DNA from: Mikania micrantha
Lineage: Eukaryota; Streptophyta; Magnoliopsida; Asterales; Asteraceae
Direction of reading: 5' to 3'
Assembly (NCBI GenBank): GCA_009363875.1
Contig: CM018695.1
Coordinates: 68,680,313 to 68,744,312, forward strand
Length of the DNA stretch: 64,000 nt
A model generated the notes under the pieces. The model did no database searches, was not told the DNA's origin, and worked only from the letters and a program-made list of their open reading frames with translations. Shown in pieces: positions 1 through 11,797 of this stretch. How positions within the stretch are numbered: position 1 is the stretch's first letter; each line of letters opens with the position of its first letter. The position numbers and the translations under genes were made by a program.

Positions 1-284
1 ATTGAATTTGTATCATGTCAAGCATTTCCCTTGGTTTACTAATTATTAAGAATATATTAGAAATTTTTTTTTTGGACAAAAGAGGATCTTCGTGTGAGAT
101 ATAAGAAACCCGACGATGTAGCTAATGTTAGTTCCTCGACCGTCGTGAGACCTTTACCCCTCAAATATGCGGGAGTCGGATAAATTCGTAAACCCTTGTT
201 TAAGCATTTAATGTGAAATTTTGCAATATATAATATTTCATAGCATTAGTGGTTTCATATAAATTTGTCAGAGTATGGGAGTTA
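1..284. other. Intergenic, no gene seen
   Basis: AT-rich sequence with short homopolymer runs. No open frame with recognisable protein content and no terminal repeats were found. It ends at the TTA target duplication (282-284) of the next element. Confidence 0.5.
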
Positions 285-681
285 GGGGTGTTTGTTTGCC
301 TCTTAATGATTCCATTCAGAGGTTGCCTCTGAATCGGTAAGAGGCAAGTGTGTCTAGTTGGGTAAAATAATGCCTCTGAATGGTTCAATTCAGATCTGAA
401 TGGTTCAGCATGGGAAATAGTCTGAATGAAACTTGAAGCCATTCCCAATACACCTGTGTGTTTCGAAAACCCATCAGCCACCACCGACGACTCCATCCAG
501 CCACCACCATCGCGCCGCCACTGACGCTCGATGGTTCACACCACAGGGGATGACGATGGATGCGGGGAAACACTAAGATTCGACGATGGGATGCGAAAGA
601 TCGACGATGGGATGCGGCGCCGATGAGGTCGGGTGTGAAGGCCGAAGGGGTAGACGACTTCACTAGTGTGATCGCGGTGGT

Positions 682-2741
682 TGTCACACCCCCACCTCTC
701 GTCACCTCGTGTCTGGTCTGACGTCACCGAACCGGTTGCGGAAGCATAGTGGTGATGTCTCCGAGGTGAGGGGTGACTTACTTGAACCGATATCATAAGC
801 ACACAGATTAACTTAAAATAAATACAATACAGGGTTTCGTCATTACAATCAGTATCATAATTTACAACTAAGTTTATTACACAACTGACTTATTTAATTA
901 CTAGTGTTTGAAGTGCTGCCTCACCGAGTGTCACTGTCTTCCTGCAAAAAGATTTAAATTTGAAACGTCAGCACAAAGCTGGTGAGTTCGACAGTTCAAT
1001 TTAAAACAATATGATATGATAAGCACGTTCTCAAAAGTTCAGTTCTGGATAACCATGGGACCTGTATCTAGTTCCTTTCGGACGTCTAGTCTGTCTCAAG
1101 ATATTACCCGTCGGTACATATCTTAATGCCTCATTATCTTAATGTCTATCATACCATTAAGAAGTTCAGGAAACATATAACAAACATTCACACAAGGGGA
1201 GATGCAATCCTCCCAGCGAATGGGGTGTCAACCAATAGTACTATCAATGTTTTCTGCTCGGCCACACATGGGTTCACTAGATACAGTTCAAAAATGAGGA
1301 CTTTCAGTTCCATGATAGAGTTCAGTCTACAGGCAAAATCCCATGAAATCCCACAAAATCACATGAAATCACACAGATATCATTGATGCATATCATATGT
1401 TCAGACAACAGTTTGCAGAGTTTCCCCGATGTTTATAAAAGATTAAAAATAAAAGGGGTTGTACGAAACTCACCTGATAGTATAAGGGTAGCAGGGTATC
1501 ACCAAACTGATAGTATATAGATGATTCTGCATTTAGTTATCTTTAATAAGTTATTTATGTTCTAGTTTACTGATTAGATCCTTCTGAACGTTCAATGTCA
1601 AAGACATTGCTTATTAAATCATCAACTCGATATTAATTATATAATTAATTAATTTAAGGTTATATCATACAATGTATGATAATGTAGGAACCTACATTGC
1701 ATTAGATTCCTAATTCAAAGTTGATGACATGTTTGATTAATCAGAATAATCTCTGATTGACCAAATAGTTAATGTTGTTGATTATAATGCTAAAACAGTT
1801 TCTAGATGATTTAATGGCTTAGGAGTGATTAATCCTTATTATTGATTACCCAAATATCATGAAATATCACAATGTATCATCAGAATAGGTGAAATAACCA
1901 GATTTAACATACTAATCTGACTGTTATCACAAACATCAGATAATCATTCCAATGAGTATGTTAATGATTATGATTAGTTTGAAACACTTGGATTTAACCT
2001 TTGTATTTCAAAGATTAATCAAACTAATCACCTACATTGTTACAATCAAATGGTTTAAACCATTATAATCATAGTTATGATTTCATGAAAATCGGGCATT
2101 ACAACGGATCAAAACAAGGATTTAACCGTTAGAACTTCGTGTTCTTCGTTTATAATCAATCCTAGCTATCATCTAGGCAATAATCAACAATCCTAACTAT
2201 CTCATTACGTTCAAAATAAAGATCTAATCAATCAAAATCAAACTAGAAGGTTAAAACGAACCGTTACCTGATCTGACGAATTCCTGCGGTTAGAACGACG
2301 ATCAGAACTCGAAAACACGATCCGTGGTGCGATTTACGGCTTCAAACGGCTTTAATTTGAAGATTGGAGGTGTAGATATGCTTATTTTTCGTCTGGAGGT
2401 CAAGAAGGGTCGAAATGAAGAGTTTTTGAAGCTTCTCAAACGTTCTGATCGTCTTAAACAATTTTTAGCCGACATAGTGCCTGGGGCGCATTGCCCCACC
2501 TGGAGAGCTGGGGTGGGGCGTACCGCCCCACGTCATCAGGATCACCATTTTGGTTTTAAACTTCGTTTCGCGATTCCGGGAGCATACGAACTCCGTTTTG
2601 CGCGCGGTTTTCGCCCACGTTCATCATTTTTCACATACTATCAATCCCCAATAATAAAAGTTACTAAATCCTCGTGGATTTCAAGCACGACCAAATGTGC
2701 TCACGTCATAAATGCCGAATTCTTCGTACGCAACTGTCACA
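682..2741 (-). repeat. Solo LTR of a gypsy-type retrotransposon
   Basis: The 2060-bp block starts TGTCACACC, ends ACTGTCACA, and is flanked by a perfect 5-bp target duplication GTGGT (677-681 and 2742-2746). No internal region or second LTR is present, so it is a solo LTR left by unequal or intra-element recombination. Its + strand start (TGTCACACCCC) matches the + strand start of elements A at 30932 and 39874, so the element orientation is taken as minus. It shares conserved splice-site-like modules with the long LTRs of A, B and C. The open frame at 2324-2812 is not a recognisable protein. Confidence 0.85.
942..1473 (-). other. Putative leader intron in the solo LTR
   Basis: On the minus strand a donor-like CAG/GTGAGTTT lies at 1473, followed by ACAACCCCTTTT. 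An acceptor-like CTTTTTGCAG/G ends at 942, with a branch-point-like CTGAC about 26 nt upstream of the AG and an ACTCACCAGC box before it. The same layout appears in LTRs A, B and C. The signals are read directly; splicing itself is inferred. Confidence 0.45.
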
Positions 2742-2961
2742 GTGGTGCTCGCCGGTGGGGTAGGCTTCACGGTCGGCGGCTCATGAAGGCGACGGGAAGA
2801 AGACGGGGATGAGTAGGGTTTTGAGAGAAAATGGGAATTTTTTTAGTTTTATTCAGATGTGTTAACCAAACACAGCAATTAATTATTCAGACCCTCTTAA
2901 ACATTCAGACATCTTAACCATTCAGCACCTTATAATTCAGATCCAACCAAACAACCCCTTA

Positions 2962-3823
2962 ATCAGTTTGTTTTGGTTTATTTGGTTATGAAAACATTTT
3001 ATCTGTAACTAAATACCAAGCTAAACTGAATTCGAAAGATTGTTATGGTAAAAAAACATGCAAACCGAATTAAATCGAATACACCGATTAAAAATCATAT
3101 AAACTAGTTAAAGCTTATTAAACCTAACCAAATTCAACCTTATATATTATTTAAAAGTATAATAAATTTATATCTAAATTCGGTTTTTAATCGAAATAAA
3201 CCGAACAAACCGACTTCAAAGAAAATATGAAACCGATAACTTAATTCGAAATTTGAATGTTGTTAGGAACCGAACCAAAACTCGAATTCACAATTCAAGC
3301 CTTTTTTTTTCTTTCAGTCAAGGTTCGAAACCCTCCAGCAGCGAAAAAGAGGTGTGTTGGAGGTCAGAGGGTTTTACTCCTGGAGTGACTGTAGGGGTTC
3401 ATGGGAGGTTCAGGTAACAATACCTTGGTGACATGATCGAGACCTTCGCCGTTAAAAAAAAAGTTATCACTATTTATATGATATAATCGAGCCTAAAACT
3501 TTTTAGTTTAAAGTTGGTGGTTGATAGCAATGAAATTGCATTAAATTTGTTTTCAATTTCTAAATAACTACGTAGCTCTAACGAGGATTCTAACAAATTC
3601 TGCTAGTGACAAGATAATAAAATAATGTTTTTTTTCTTTTTTCTTTTTAAAAATTTTGGGTATATGCTCAATCATATTTTTCTTTGTGTTTGATAGGTTT
3701 TTTATATTTTCTAAAAACCTTAAAAAGGTTGTGGATTTAAATATTTTACAAAATTTTAATTAATATAATGCATTGTTTGATTGTCCTCTTTGTTTTACTA
3801 GAAGTCTGTTTGATTTTTTGTTG
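2962..3823. other. AT-rich intergenic region with a possible SINE fragment
   Basis: No coding potential seen. At about 3310-3463 there is a Pol III B-box-like stretch (GGTTCGAAACC at about 3322) and an A-rich end (AAAAAAAAA at about 3455), which suggests a 5'-truncated SINE; no flanking duplication was found. Sequence around 2970-3300 has repeated ACCGAA/TTCGGT words like a decayed hAT-type MITE, but ends could not be fixed. Confidence 0.3.
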
Positions 3824-3831
3824 GATATCGT

Positions 3832-4087
3832 CAGGGCTGGCAAAATGGGTACCTGTTAAGACACGATTAGACATGTTTAACAAAATATTTACTATTTGAT
3901 TTTTACTTTTTTAAAAATAATAAAAATTAAAAGGCTAGACTTCATTTTTTTTTTATATAAAATATAGAAGTGTCATGCTTAAATCACCAAACCAAGTGTT
4001 AAATAAGTCGTTTTCATGTTTATATTTGCATTAATCGCGTCGTCTGAAACTTGTTAAAACCCGTTAAGACCCGTTTTACCAGCCTTA
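3832..4087. mobile_element. Small non-autonomous hAT-type element
   Basis: 256 bp. The left end CAGGGCTGGCAAAATGGGT and the inverted right end ACGGGTCTTAA-type arm (…TTTTACCAGCCTTA) match at about 15 of 19 positions. It is flanked by an 8-bp target duplication GATATCGT (3824-3831) / GATATCGG (4088-4095), with one mismatch. An 8-bp target site plus a CAGGG-like end is the hAT signature. Non-coding. Confidence 0.7.
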
Positions 4088-4095
4088 GATATCGG

Positions 4096-5829
4096 ATAAA
4101 GTCTTATATTTAAATTCTATCAAACTTAAGTTTTCTTTAAGATTTGTTTGGTATTAGAGAAAATCAGAGGAGAGAGAGAAATTGGCTATGACTCAGATGA
4201 GTTTGAGAGTTATGATAGCTAGTGACATTTAATCATTTTAATTGATTTGTTGCAAGTGAGGGTAAAGAGCAAATGTCATCGATGATGAGTTTGTGCGGGA
4301 CGATACATCCTCTAAAGGTGATACAAACAAACAAACGTACCCAGTTTAATCCCACTTTTAAGTAGGGATCCTCTAAAGGTGATATATAAGTTAAATTGGA
4401 TATTGTAATACCATGAAGAATTTTAATATAAAGCATATATATCCACTATGTTTCTTCAATATGTAGTTATGAATAAGCTACACTACTTGTTAGGAATTTT
4501 CGAACCTTACATATATCATGTATAACGTAACAAGCTCGAATGAGTTTATATAGTCAATTGACCATAGAACGAGTGACTCGTTCAATCATGTAATGAAGAT
4601 TGAAACTTTTTTCTCATCTATTGATGTGAGATTAAATATACATTTATTATATCATTATCATTCTTAAAAAAGGATATTTAAAAAATTACACATTTATGAT
4701 AACCAACCATTTGGTGTCTTTTAACTCATAACACAAGTTTAAACATAAAAATCATTTTAAATATACTCTTTTTCTAAAAGGTTTCTTTATCAAATTTAAT
4801 CAAAAAAATAACATTTAACATATGACATTAGCGAGAAATACATTATTTAATTCTATATTAACCCAAAACTAAAAAAATAAACCTTACAACAAATATCTTT
4901 ATATATTATTAGTATCTGTCTATATTGTGATATACAAGTCTTGTTATATCTTAGTTTCTAACCCACTCACTCTCTTGTGTAACCTACAAGGAAGGACATC
5001 CATCAAGAAGCAAACTTGACCAAATCAAATACATATTAACCACATAAAGATTAGCTAATGATGGCTAAAAACATGGTTTACTATTCAAAAAAAGAAGTCA
5101 ATTTGAAATTCAAAAGTCAAAACTCGACCTAAACCCCAATAAAACCAGAAATCGAAAGATCATTTTATATGAAAGCATGAAAAATAAACCCTAATCGGCA
5201 ACCAATTTCAAAATTCAACACTTTTTCTTTGTTCTTTAAACCAAACAACCTCCCATAATCTTAAAGATCCCAATCGACATCAATCGTCTGTCGAAAGCCT
5301 CCAAAACCTTTATTTTCTGCATCTGATCGGTAAACAAAACCTGTCACAAAGTCAAATTCTTTATGGGTTTTACAGCTAAGGATGTTCTTGAAAGGGGACA
5401 AATAAATGAGAGTTCTAGATGAACCAAAAATCAGGTTCACGGTATGTACTTCAAGAACACATCTCCATATTCTCTGAATTCCATTAAAGATCGTTGTTTT
5501 CTTGTCCTTTGAGTTAAATTAGGGTTTTTTTTGGCAATTTTGACCCATACCCATTTCACCCATTTTGTATTTCTTGACATTAATGGTGTCTAGGTCCTGT
5601 AATCCTTGTGGGCATTATATAATTACAAGAAACCTGGTTGTTGAGTTAGAACATAAGCACAAATTGAAGCTAAGATTGACTTTAGGTTTGATTCTTGATC
5701 TTTATCTGATGAATACAACATTTGCTGGCTCTTTTGGATGATAGATTTATATGTAGAATGTAGATTACTAAATTGGTGTTGTCATTGATAAATCTTTTGG
5801 AAGATACATACATTAAAAAATCAAAATTT
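4096..5829 (+). other. Upstream region and likely 5' UTR of the PP2C gene
   Basis: AT-rich. No other gene is visible. From about 5380 the sequence looks like transcribed leader. A donor-like GTATGT lies at 5441 after GGTTCACG, so a 5'-UTR intron ending shortly before the ATG (for example at a TAG near 5756) is plausible, but the acceptor cannot be fixed from sequence alone. There is an upstream ATG at 5381. Reading in frame upstream of 5830 gives only a TTG-led extension from 5773, which is not a credible start. Confidence 0.35.
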
Positions 5830-8637
5830 ATGTCGGGTAATAGTTACTTAGATATGGTCAAACCCTGTTGGAAAGGGAGACTAGGAGGGGTACAAAATGG
5901 AAAAACGAATGGGTTGTTGTGGTATAAGGATTTAGGGAGTCATGTAAGCGGAGAGTTTTCAATGGCGGTTGTGCAAGCAAACAATTTGTTGGAGGATCAA
6001 AGCCAGGTTGAATCAGGCCAATTGGGGTCGTTGAGCAATGGGCTCTATGGGACATTTATCGGGGTCTATGATGGACATGGTGGGCCGGAAGCATCACGAT
6101 TTGTGAACGAAAATCTGTTCTCCAATCTTAAGAGTATGTTACCCATTCTTTTATATACAAGTTCTTTATAAATAGATTCAAGAATGAACATTTATCTATT
6201 GATTTGGTCATTTTACATTCTCAATTTGATTATAAATACATTTTTCTAATTATTTAGTGTTAAAATGTTTAGATTGGAGAAATAGGTAGGAATTTAATCT
6301 AACTTAACTTCTTTTGACAATGAATTTCTAGAATTTCTATCTCAAGATGAAGAAATGTCGGCGGATGTCATTAGAAAATCTTTCTTAAAAACTGAGGAGG
6401 AATTCATATCTCTTGTTAGAGATCAATGGTGTACATGCCCACAAATTGCCTCAGTGGGTACATGTTGTTTGGTGGGTGTTGTTTGTAATGGGCTAATATA
6501 CATTGCAAATGTTGGGGATTCACGGGCGGTTTTGGGGAGAGTAGAGAGAGGTGGTAAAAGGATCTCAGCCATTCAGTTATCTGAAGAACACAATGTAAAC
6601 TGTGAGCCTATACGAGATGAACTTCGGTCCTTACATCCTGAAGATCCAAAGATTGTGGTCATGAAACATAATGTTTGGCGTGTTAAAGGGCTAATTCAGG
6701 TATTTCTCCTTATAAACTGATGCTTTTGAAATGATTATAATTATATGTGACGAAATGGGTATGTTCAAATGGCCAAATGTGTAATTGTTTATAGAATTAC
6801 AGGGGTCGGGTTAGGTTGACCCAAAACATTTCTTGTCTAGAAATTTCAATAAATAGTTAGCGTGTCAAATATTATTACAAAAAGTTCCAGATCTCATGCA
6901 CGTTGGGTGACTCGAAACTCCCTATGTCCAAAAAAAAGAAGAAAAAATCTATATAATCAAACATATTTTTAAAAATGTATTATTTCAAGTTTTCAACAGT
7001 ATTCTATTTTTTTAAATAATATGAATAAACAACACTTTGGCTGATTTTGTGCCCGCTCATTTGGTATGTTTCCTTTTTAGCTACTTTTTGCCCTTTGGAG
7101 ATAAAACATAAGCACTGTATTATTTGTTAGGAAACGGGCCACATCTATTTTTATTATGGAAATGATTTGGTTGTATTCTTGTGTTTTTAGGTCTCGAGAT
7201 CGATAGGTGATGCCTATTTGAAAAATCCCGAGTTCAATAGAAAGCCGCTTCTGCCAAAGTTTAGGCTCCCACAACCATTTACAAAGCCAATCCTTAGCCC
7301 CGAGCCTTCAATCTATATTCATGAAATAAGCTTGAAGGATGAGTTTTTAATATTTGCATCTGATGGTCTATGGGAACATCTTAGCAATGAGGAAGCCGTT
7401 AACATTGTTCATCATTACCCACGTAATGTAAGCTTATAATCTTTTTGCCAGTTTAGTTTATTCCGTTATTGATATTAAATTAAATACTTTTGTCGATTAA
7501 CCATGGCATGTTTTATTCTGAATTTTTTTTTAAAGAAAGCGAAACCGAAACTAGAGGTGAAACATAAGGGGGTTGGGTGAAGGGTCCAAACAAGTAATCT
7601 TTTTGTGCAGGTTTGTGGCATAGGGTTGAGTTGGCCTAAAACTTAAATGTCTAAATATTTTTCATTTAATATCTAAGAAGTGTGATAAATATGATTTAAA
7701 AGTTATATATTTCACTAATAATATATCTTTTTAATTAAATAAACAAGGGGGTTGGGTGAAGGGTCTAAACTAGTAATCTTTTTGTGCAGGTTTAGGGCAT
7801 AGGGTTGAGTTGGCCTAAAACTTAAATGTCTAAATATTTTTTATTTAATATATAAGAAGTGTGATAAATATGGTCTAAAAGTTATGTATTTCATTAATAA
7901 TATATCTTTTTAATTAAATAAAAAAGAGGTGTATGCATTAAACCAAGTCCAATGTAAGGGTGGTGTTCTTTTTGTTGGGTTGGTTTCAACCAACTCAAGC
8001 ATGTGCCATTTAGCTAATCGTGTCTAAAAACTCGACCCTAACCTAGAGATGCCTAACCCATGTAAGTCCGTCATTTTGTTCTAATTATAATTTTAAACAG
8101 GTTGGCGGGTTGATCTATTTCTTCACAACCCAACACAACATGACCCATTTAGTAAACATTAACGGGTCGACCATGCTATTAAAGGGTATGTTGGTCGACC
8201 CGTTTAGAGTTTAGACACAACCTAAACCAGTTATCAGATTGTTTTGATGTCAGCGAATTGCCACCATTAGAGCCTGTAAAGTTCTTTCTAAGTTCCTCCT
8301 ATCCAAAACATGTAGTGACGGTTATTGTGACATGGGACCCACTTTATATGGGTTGCGAATAGCCTCATCTCATATGGCTTTTAAATCTCTATTTCGGGCT
8401 TTCTGTTTGCAGGGGATTGCTAGGAGATTAGTGAAGGCGGCACTTCGTGTAGCAGCCAAAAAACGCGAAATGAGATATTCAGATTTAAAGAAAATTGAAA
8501 GAGGAGTGAGGAGACATTTCCATGATGATATCACAGTTGTGGTTGTTTTTCTCGACCCGTCTTTGATGAATATTAACTCGAGTTTCTCTATAAAAGGAGG
8601 TGTTGGGCTACACGCACCTAACAAGTTCTGCATATGA
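5830..8637 (+). CDS. Protein phosphatase 2C, clade D type (spliced, 4 exons)
   Basis: Predicted Mg/Mn-dependent serine/threonine phosphatase of the plant PP2C family. Exons: 5830-6133, 6332-6699, 7191-7427, 8413-8637; all introns are GT-AG and the joined frame gives 377 aa, normal for clade D. Visible motifs: the GEFSMAVVQANNLLEDQSQ signature near residue 41; metal-binding DGHGG at 81-85; VGDSRAVLG from 162; ASDGLWE with Asp 282; HDDITVVVVFLD from about 340. The start at 5830 is the first in-frame ATG; M9 is an alternative. Arabidopsis clade D members act at the plasma membrane on H+-ATPase regulation and on SAUR-linked growth. Placing this gene in that clade rests on the whole-length motif pattern, and the exact orthologue is not assigned. 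All key residues are present, so it is probably functional. Intron 3 holds a 179-bp tandem duplication. Confidence 0.93.
7566..7922. repeat. Tandem duplication of about 179 bp in PP2C intron 3
   Basis: Two head-to-tail copies (about 7566-7744 and 7745-7922). Each begins near GGGGGTTGGGTGAAGGGT and ends in TTTTTAATTAAATAAA, and they differ at a handful of positions. The period is 179 bp, measured between the GGGGG runs at 7568 and 7747. Non-coding. Confidence 0.85.
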
Positions 8638-9061
8638 ATTCGACACAACGACCCGATGATCCAACAGGTTATTGTGTTCTCTTCAAGTTTAAAGTCTGTT
8701 TGGTATGAGACTTGAGCTCATTTGATCAACTTTTATGCAAGTGTCTGCCTCTCCAACTCCAAAGGGACAATTTCTATTCCTAGATGTAAAAAGATCCTAT
8801 TTGGATTTTTATTTATTTACAATAAGTTTAGTTTATTTGTTTGCAACCTCTTAAACTCTTTTTTTTTTTGGGTAAAACCAAAATCATTGTTTTAATAATA
8901 GTTATCAGAATTCAGAGACATGGTCTAACCTTGTTTTTGTTATCTTGAATCAACCAAAGTTGGGTTTGAATGGTTATCTAATTCATTCATTGACTTTGCT
9001 ACCTATATTCACCAAATTGCATTTGAAAGATTACAATGATATTTTTGGGCGATTATGTCAG
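8638..9061 (+). other. PP2C 3' flank
   Basis: 3' UTR and downstream sequence of the phosphatase gene, AT-rich with a T-run near 8860. No separate gene is supported; the open frame at 8945-9142 lacks recognisable content and runs into the following transposon. Confidence 0.4.
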
Positions 9062-9069
9062 GTTGTGTC

Positions 9070-10157
9070 TAGGGTCGGCTCAACCGTTTTCTGGGCTCTA
9101 GGTGCAATAAAAAGGGGGCTCTTTACTAATGATTATTATTAAAGACTCATCCTTTATATGAGTTTGAGATCGATAATAATAAACTAAAAGTTCGATTAAT
9201 TAAATTACTAAATCACTAATCCAAGTAATAAATATTGACACATAACAAACTAAATTGATAACAAACGAGAAAAAGTTACCCTTTGTATAATTTGTATGGT
9301 GATAAACTTGAAATTAAGTTTAAGTAGATGAAGTTCGGATTATCATCAAATCACTAATATACATTTTAGGGCTTAAGCAATACTCATTAGGCTATTGGAT
9401 CCTATACTATCCAAACTAAGGGGCTGTTTGGTTGGGTTTAATCTATTAAGTGTTAAATTGTTAAAATGGTCTGAACCATTAAGTGTTGAACCGGTTAAAA
9501 CTGTTTGATTCCACGTCTGAATGAAATAAAAAAATACCCTTTTTTTGTTCAAAACCCTAGCCACCGAAGAAGTGACCGTGAAATCCCCACCCATTGCAGA
9601 TCGCCCTTTGTGTGCTTCCCATCCCAGCTGTATCCGGCGTCTTCCCACCCTTCGCCGTCCACAGATCGCCACTCTTCGCCGTCCACCGCCGCCACCGAGC
9701 AGATCACCTTCACCGAAGAAGAGGTGCCCGTGAACCCCCCAACCGTTACAGCCCCTTCGCACCATTGCAGATCGCCTTCACCGCCGCCATCAGCCTTCAC
9801 CATCGTCATCCAACCTTCACCGCCGTCATCCAACCTTCATCGTCGTCTCCATCGTTTGTGTCTGGTGGTGGTGTGTCCGATGTGCCAAGCCCCAGCCCCA
9901 GCCCCGCCCCCGCTTCACGTCTGAATGATTCAGACTTCATCCCAAGTATGAATGGTTTAGACCTCTATTCAGACATTTGGTTCCATTCATATGTGATTTT
10001 TTTCGCGAAACAAACGAACTATCCAGATTCAAACCAATTCAGACCCAACTAAACAGCCTTAAATCACATGTATAAACATTTCCTCAAATGAGGGCCTCAA
10101 ATGTATTGAAGGCCCAAGGCAATTGCCTAACTTTTTTAATTGAAAGGGCCAACCTTG
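9070..10157. mobile_element. Decayed non-autonomous hAT element with a nested PIF-like element
   Basis: The left end TAGGGTCGGCTC and the inverse of the right end (…GGGCCAACCTTG) match at about 8 of 12 positions. The 8-bp flanks GTTGTGTC (9062-9069) and ATTGTGTC (10158-10165) differ at one base. Subterminal GGGCTC/GGCCC words are like the zinc-finger hAT (TTF/MYM-type) families. The PIF-like element at 9420-10059 is inserted inside. Non-coding. Confidence 0.55.
9420..10059. mobile_element. PIF/Harbinger-like non-autonomous element
   Basis: The left end GGGGCTGTTTGGTTGGGT and the inverted right end (…ACCCAACTAAACAGCCT) form a TIR with a few mismatches, flanked by TAA (9417-9419 and 10060-10062). 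The interior has repeated TTCAGA words and C-rich CCACCGCC-type stretches that hold several long but spurious proline-rich frames (9505-9924, 9594-10052). No transposase is present. Confidence 0.65.
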
Positions 10158-10165
10158 ATTGTGTC

Positions 10166-10543
10166 GGATTGACTTGTTAAAGTTGAATCCGAATGAGATT
10201 TGTATATTATTTAGGTCTCAAATATGCTTAAAATCATGCAAGCAAGTTAGAAACTATACAAGTTGTTTGGATTATAAATCGGTCTTCATCAAGTGTAAAT
10301 GTATTTCATGGGCCCTTTATAACATATTGTGTCTTATCTTGGAGAATACATCTATTTCTTAAGACATAACATGCGAAGTAGTGTGGATTGTTGTGTCATA
10401 CTCAAGCAGATGTACTTGAATCAAGCAACATAACAAAAGTTTTTGGTTGATGCATATGCTTTTAGTGTGGTTATATTTGTTGTGAATTGTGGTGTATCAA
10501 AGCATGTTCAAGTAATATTAAAGTTACAATATATAAGAAAGAC
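10166..10543. other. Intergenic, no gene seen
   Basis: AT-rich sequence between two transposons. The short open frames at 10159-10362 and 10487-10687 show no recognisable protein content. Confidence 0.4.
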
Positions 10544-10546
10544 TTA

Positions 10547-10984
10547 GGCGGTGTTTGTTTTTTAAGAGATAAAATGTCTGCAGTCTGCGGACCACATCTG
10601 CAGACATCTGTAGAAGAATATATGGACAAAATGTTTGCAATCTGCAAGAAGAAGAGTGTTTGTTTTTTAATGTTTGTTGACTCTTAAAATAAATTGTTGG
10701 TGGTGTACGGTGAGGGTGATGGGGGTGGCCGACGGTGGTGGAGGTGGTGGGGGTGCCCGACGGGGGTGGGCGGCGGTGGGCGACGGTGGTGGGTGGTGGT
10801 GGGTAGTCTCTACAGACCTTAGAAGATCCTAGAAGTGGTTGGTCCGCATCTGCACCAAGAAGACCTCACACAGATTTTTTTTAATGAAACGTCTTCGAAA
10901 AACAAACACTCTGCAGATGTCAACGTTTGCGCGACGCAGACAAAAGAGGCTGCGCATACCTTTTATAAAAAAACAAACAAGGCC
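10547..10984. mobile_element. PIF/Harbinger-like MITE with GGT-rich minisatellite
   Basis: 438 bp. It starts GGCGGTGTTTGTTTTTTA, ends AAAAAACAAACAAGGCC, and is flanked by TTA (10544-10546 and 10985-10987). Next to the end is a signature with ATGTCTGCAGTCTGCGG and inverted CTGCAGA words. The middle (about 10695-10805) is a G-rich minisatellite built of GGTGG/GGCGACGGTGG units. The nested elements at 28618-29270 belong to the same family. Confidence 0.8.
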
Positions 10985-11226
10985 TTACATTTATATATAC
11001 AACATTATGGTTCCACCCTTCCCCTATGTGTGATAAGTTACTTCCTTCTATCTCATCTTTTTAATTTCACGCATATAATTTTGAGTATTAATATCTAATT
11101 CATCTTAGCTTTATTATGAAAACATGTTGGCCTATTATGAAATTCTCATTAATGAAAACTCAAGTCCCTATATTAGTAACTAGAGGTATCCAAGCAATGC
11201 GATGGTGAACACATCCAAGGGCGTCT

Positions 11227-11797
11227 TAGAGCATGTACGGGAGGTGCGACCGCACATGGCCCAATTTTTTAGGGGGCCCTAAATTTTTAAAAAAATTGTA
11301 TATATTATATATATTTTAATTTATTTTACAACAAACAAATATAACAATTCAATTTTTCATTATATATATTTAAAATATTTGAAGCAAGTCGATTGTTTTT
11401 CAAATGCATCAACTGCATATAGAATTTTGTTGATTATTCCGGTAATTGTAGCATATGCAGAAAGAAATTTTTCAAAATTGAAGTCATACTTACGATCGAT
11501 AATGTCTTAAGAAAGACTTAATGAATTGACAATTATACTATTGAGAATGAGATACTAGATAATGTGAATTATGGAGATTTAATCAACAAGTTTGCATCAA
11601 AAAATGCTAGAAGAACGTCACGTTTTATTTAATTATTTGAAACATTGAAATGCATTATTTTGCTAAAACAATATTGTTTATATTGTTTTTACTGTTGTTT
11701 TAATTATCGTCAATTTTTGTGTGTGAGTGCGTGTGAGCACATAGGGCCCGTTTTTAAGATTCGCACATGGTACTTAATTTCTCAGAGACGGCCCTGA
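11227..11797 (+). mobile_element. Remnant of a zinc-finger (TTF/MYM-type) hAT transposon
   Basis: The left part (from about 11227, GAGCATGTACGGGAGG, with GGGGGCCCT nearby) and the right part (CATAGGGCCC to about 11797, CAGAGACGGCCCTG) look like the ends of the hAT families whose TIR resembles CAGGGCCGGCTCTGAG. The left end is mutated and no 8-bp duplication was found. A broken transposase tail lies inside (11403-11617). Confidence 0.5.
11403..11617 (+). pseudogene. hAT transposase C-terminal dimerisation domain, broken
   Basis: Translation gives the conserved hAT tail: a LLIIPVIVAYAERNFSKLK-type segment, then LRSIMS followed by an in-frame stop and ERLNE. After a one-base frame change it continues IENEIL…NYGDLINKFASKNAR. 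This order is typical of zinc-finger MYM-type hAT transposases. One stop and one frameshift in about 70 codons, and no upstream catalytic domain, mark it as a dead fragment. Confidence 0.75.

Larger units (their letters stand above)
285..2958. mobile_element. PIF/Harbinger-like non-autonomous element, split by a solo LTR
   Basis: The ends are inverted repeats beginning GGGGTGTTTGTTTG at 285 and ending CAAACAACCCC at 2958. They are flanked by the 3-bp direct repeat TTA (282-284 and 2959-2961), the target-site type expected for PIF/Harbinger transposons. Without the solo LTR at 682-2741 and its duplicated target the element is about 0.6 kb and non-coding. Its arms are rich in repeated TTCAGA/TCTGAA motifs. 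The element at 9420-10059 has similar motifs and related ends, so both probably belong to one family. Confidence 0.75.

Noticed and set aside
2324..2812. 162-codon frame across the end of the solo LTR
   Set aside because: It crosses the LTR boundary at 2741 and the target duplication into the PIF-like element, and has no recognisable content.
5773..5829. N-terminal extension of the PP2C
   Set aside because: The frame there begins at TTG, not ATG. The first in-frame ATG is 5830.
9505..10052. Proline-rich frames on the + strand and glycine-rich ones on the - strand
   Set aside because: They come from CCN-rich low-complexity sequence inside a PIF-like non-autonomous element bounded by TIRs and TAA.
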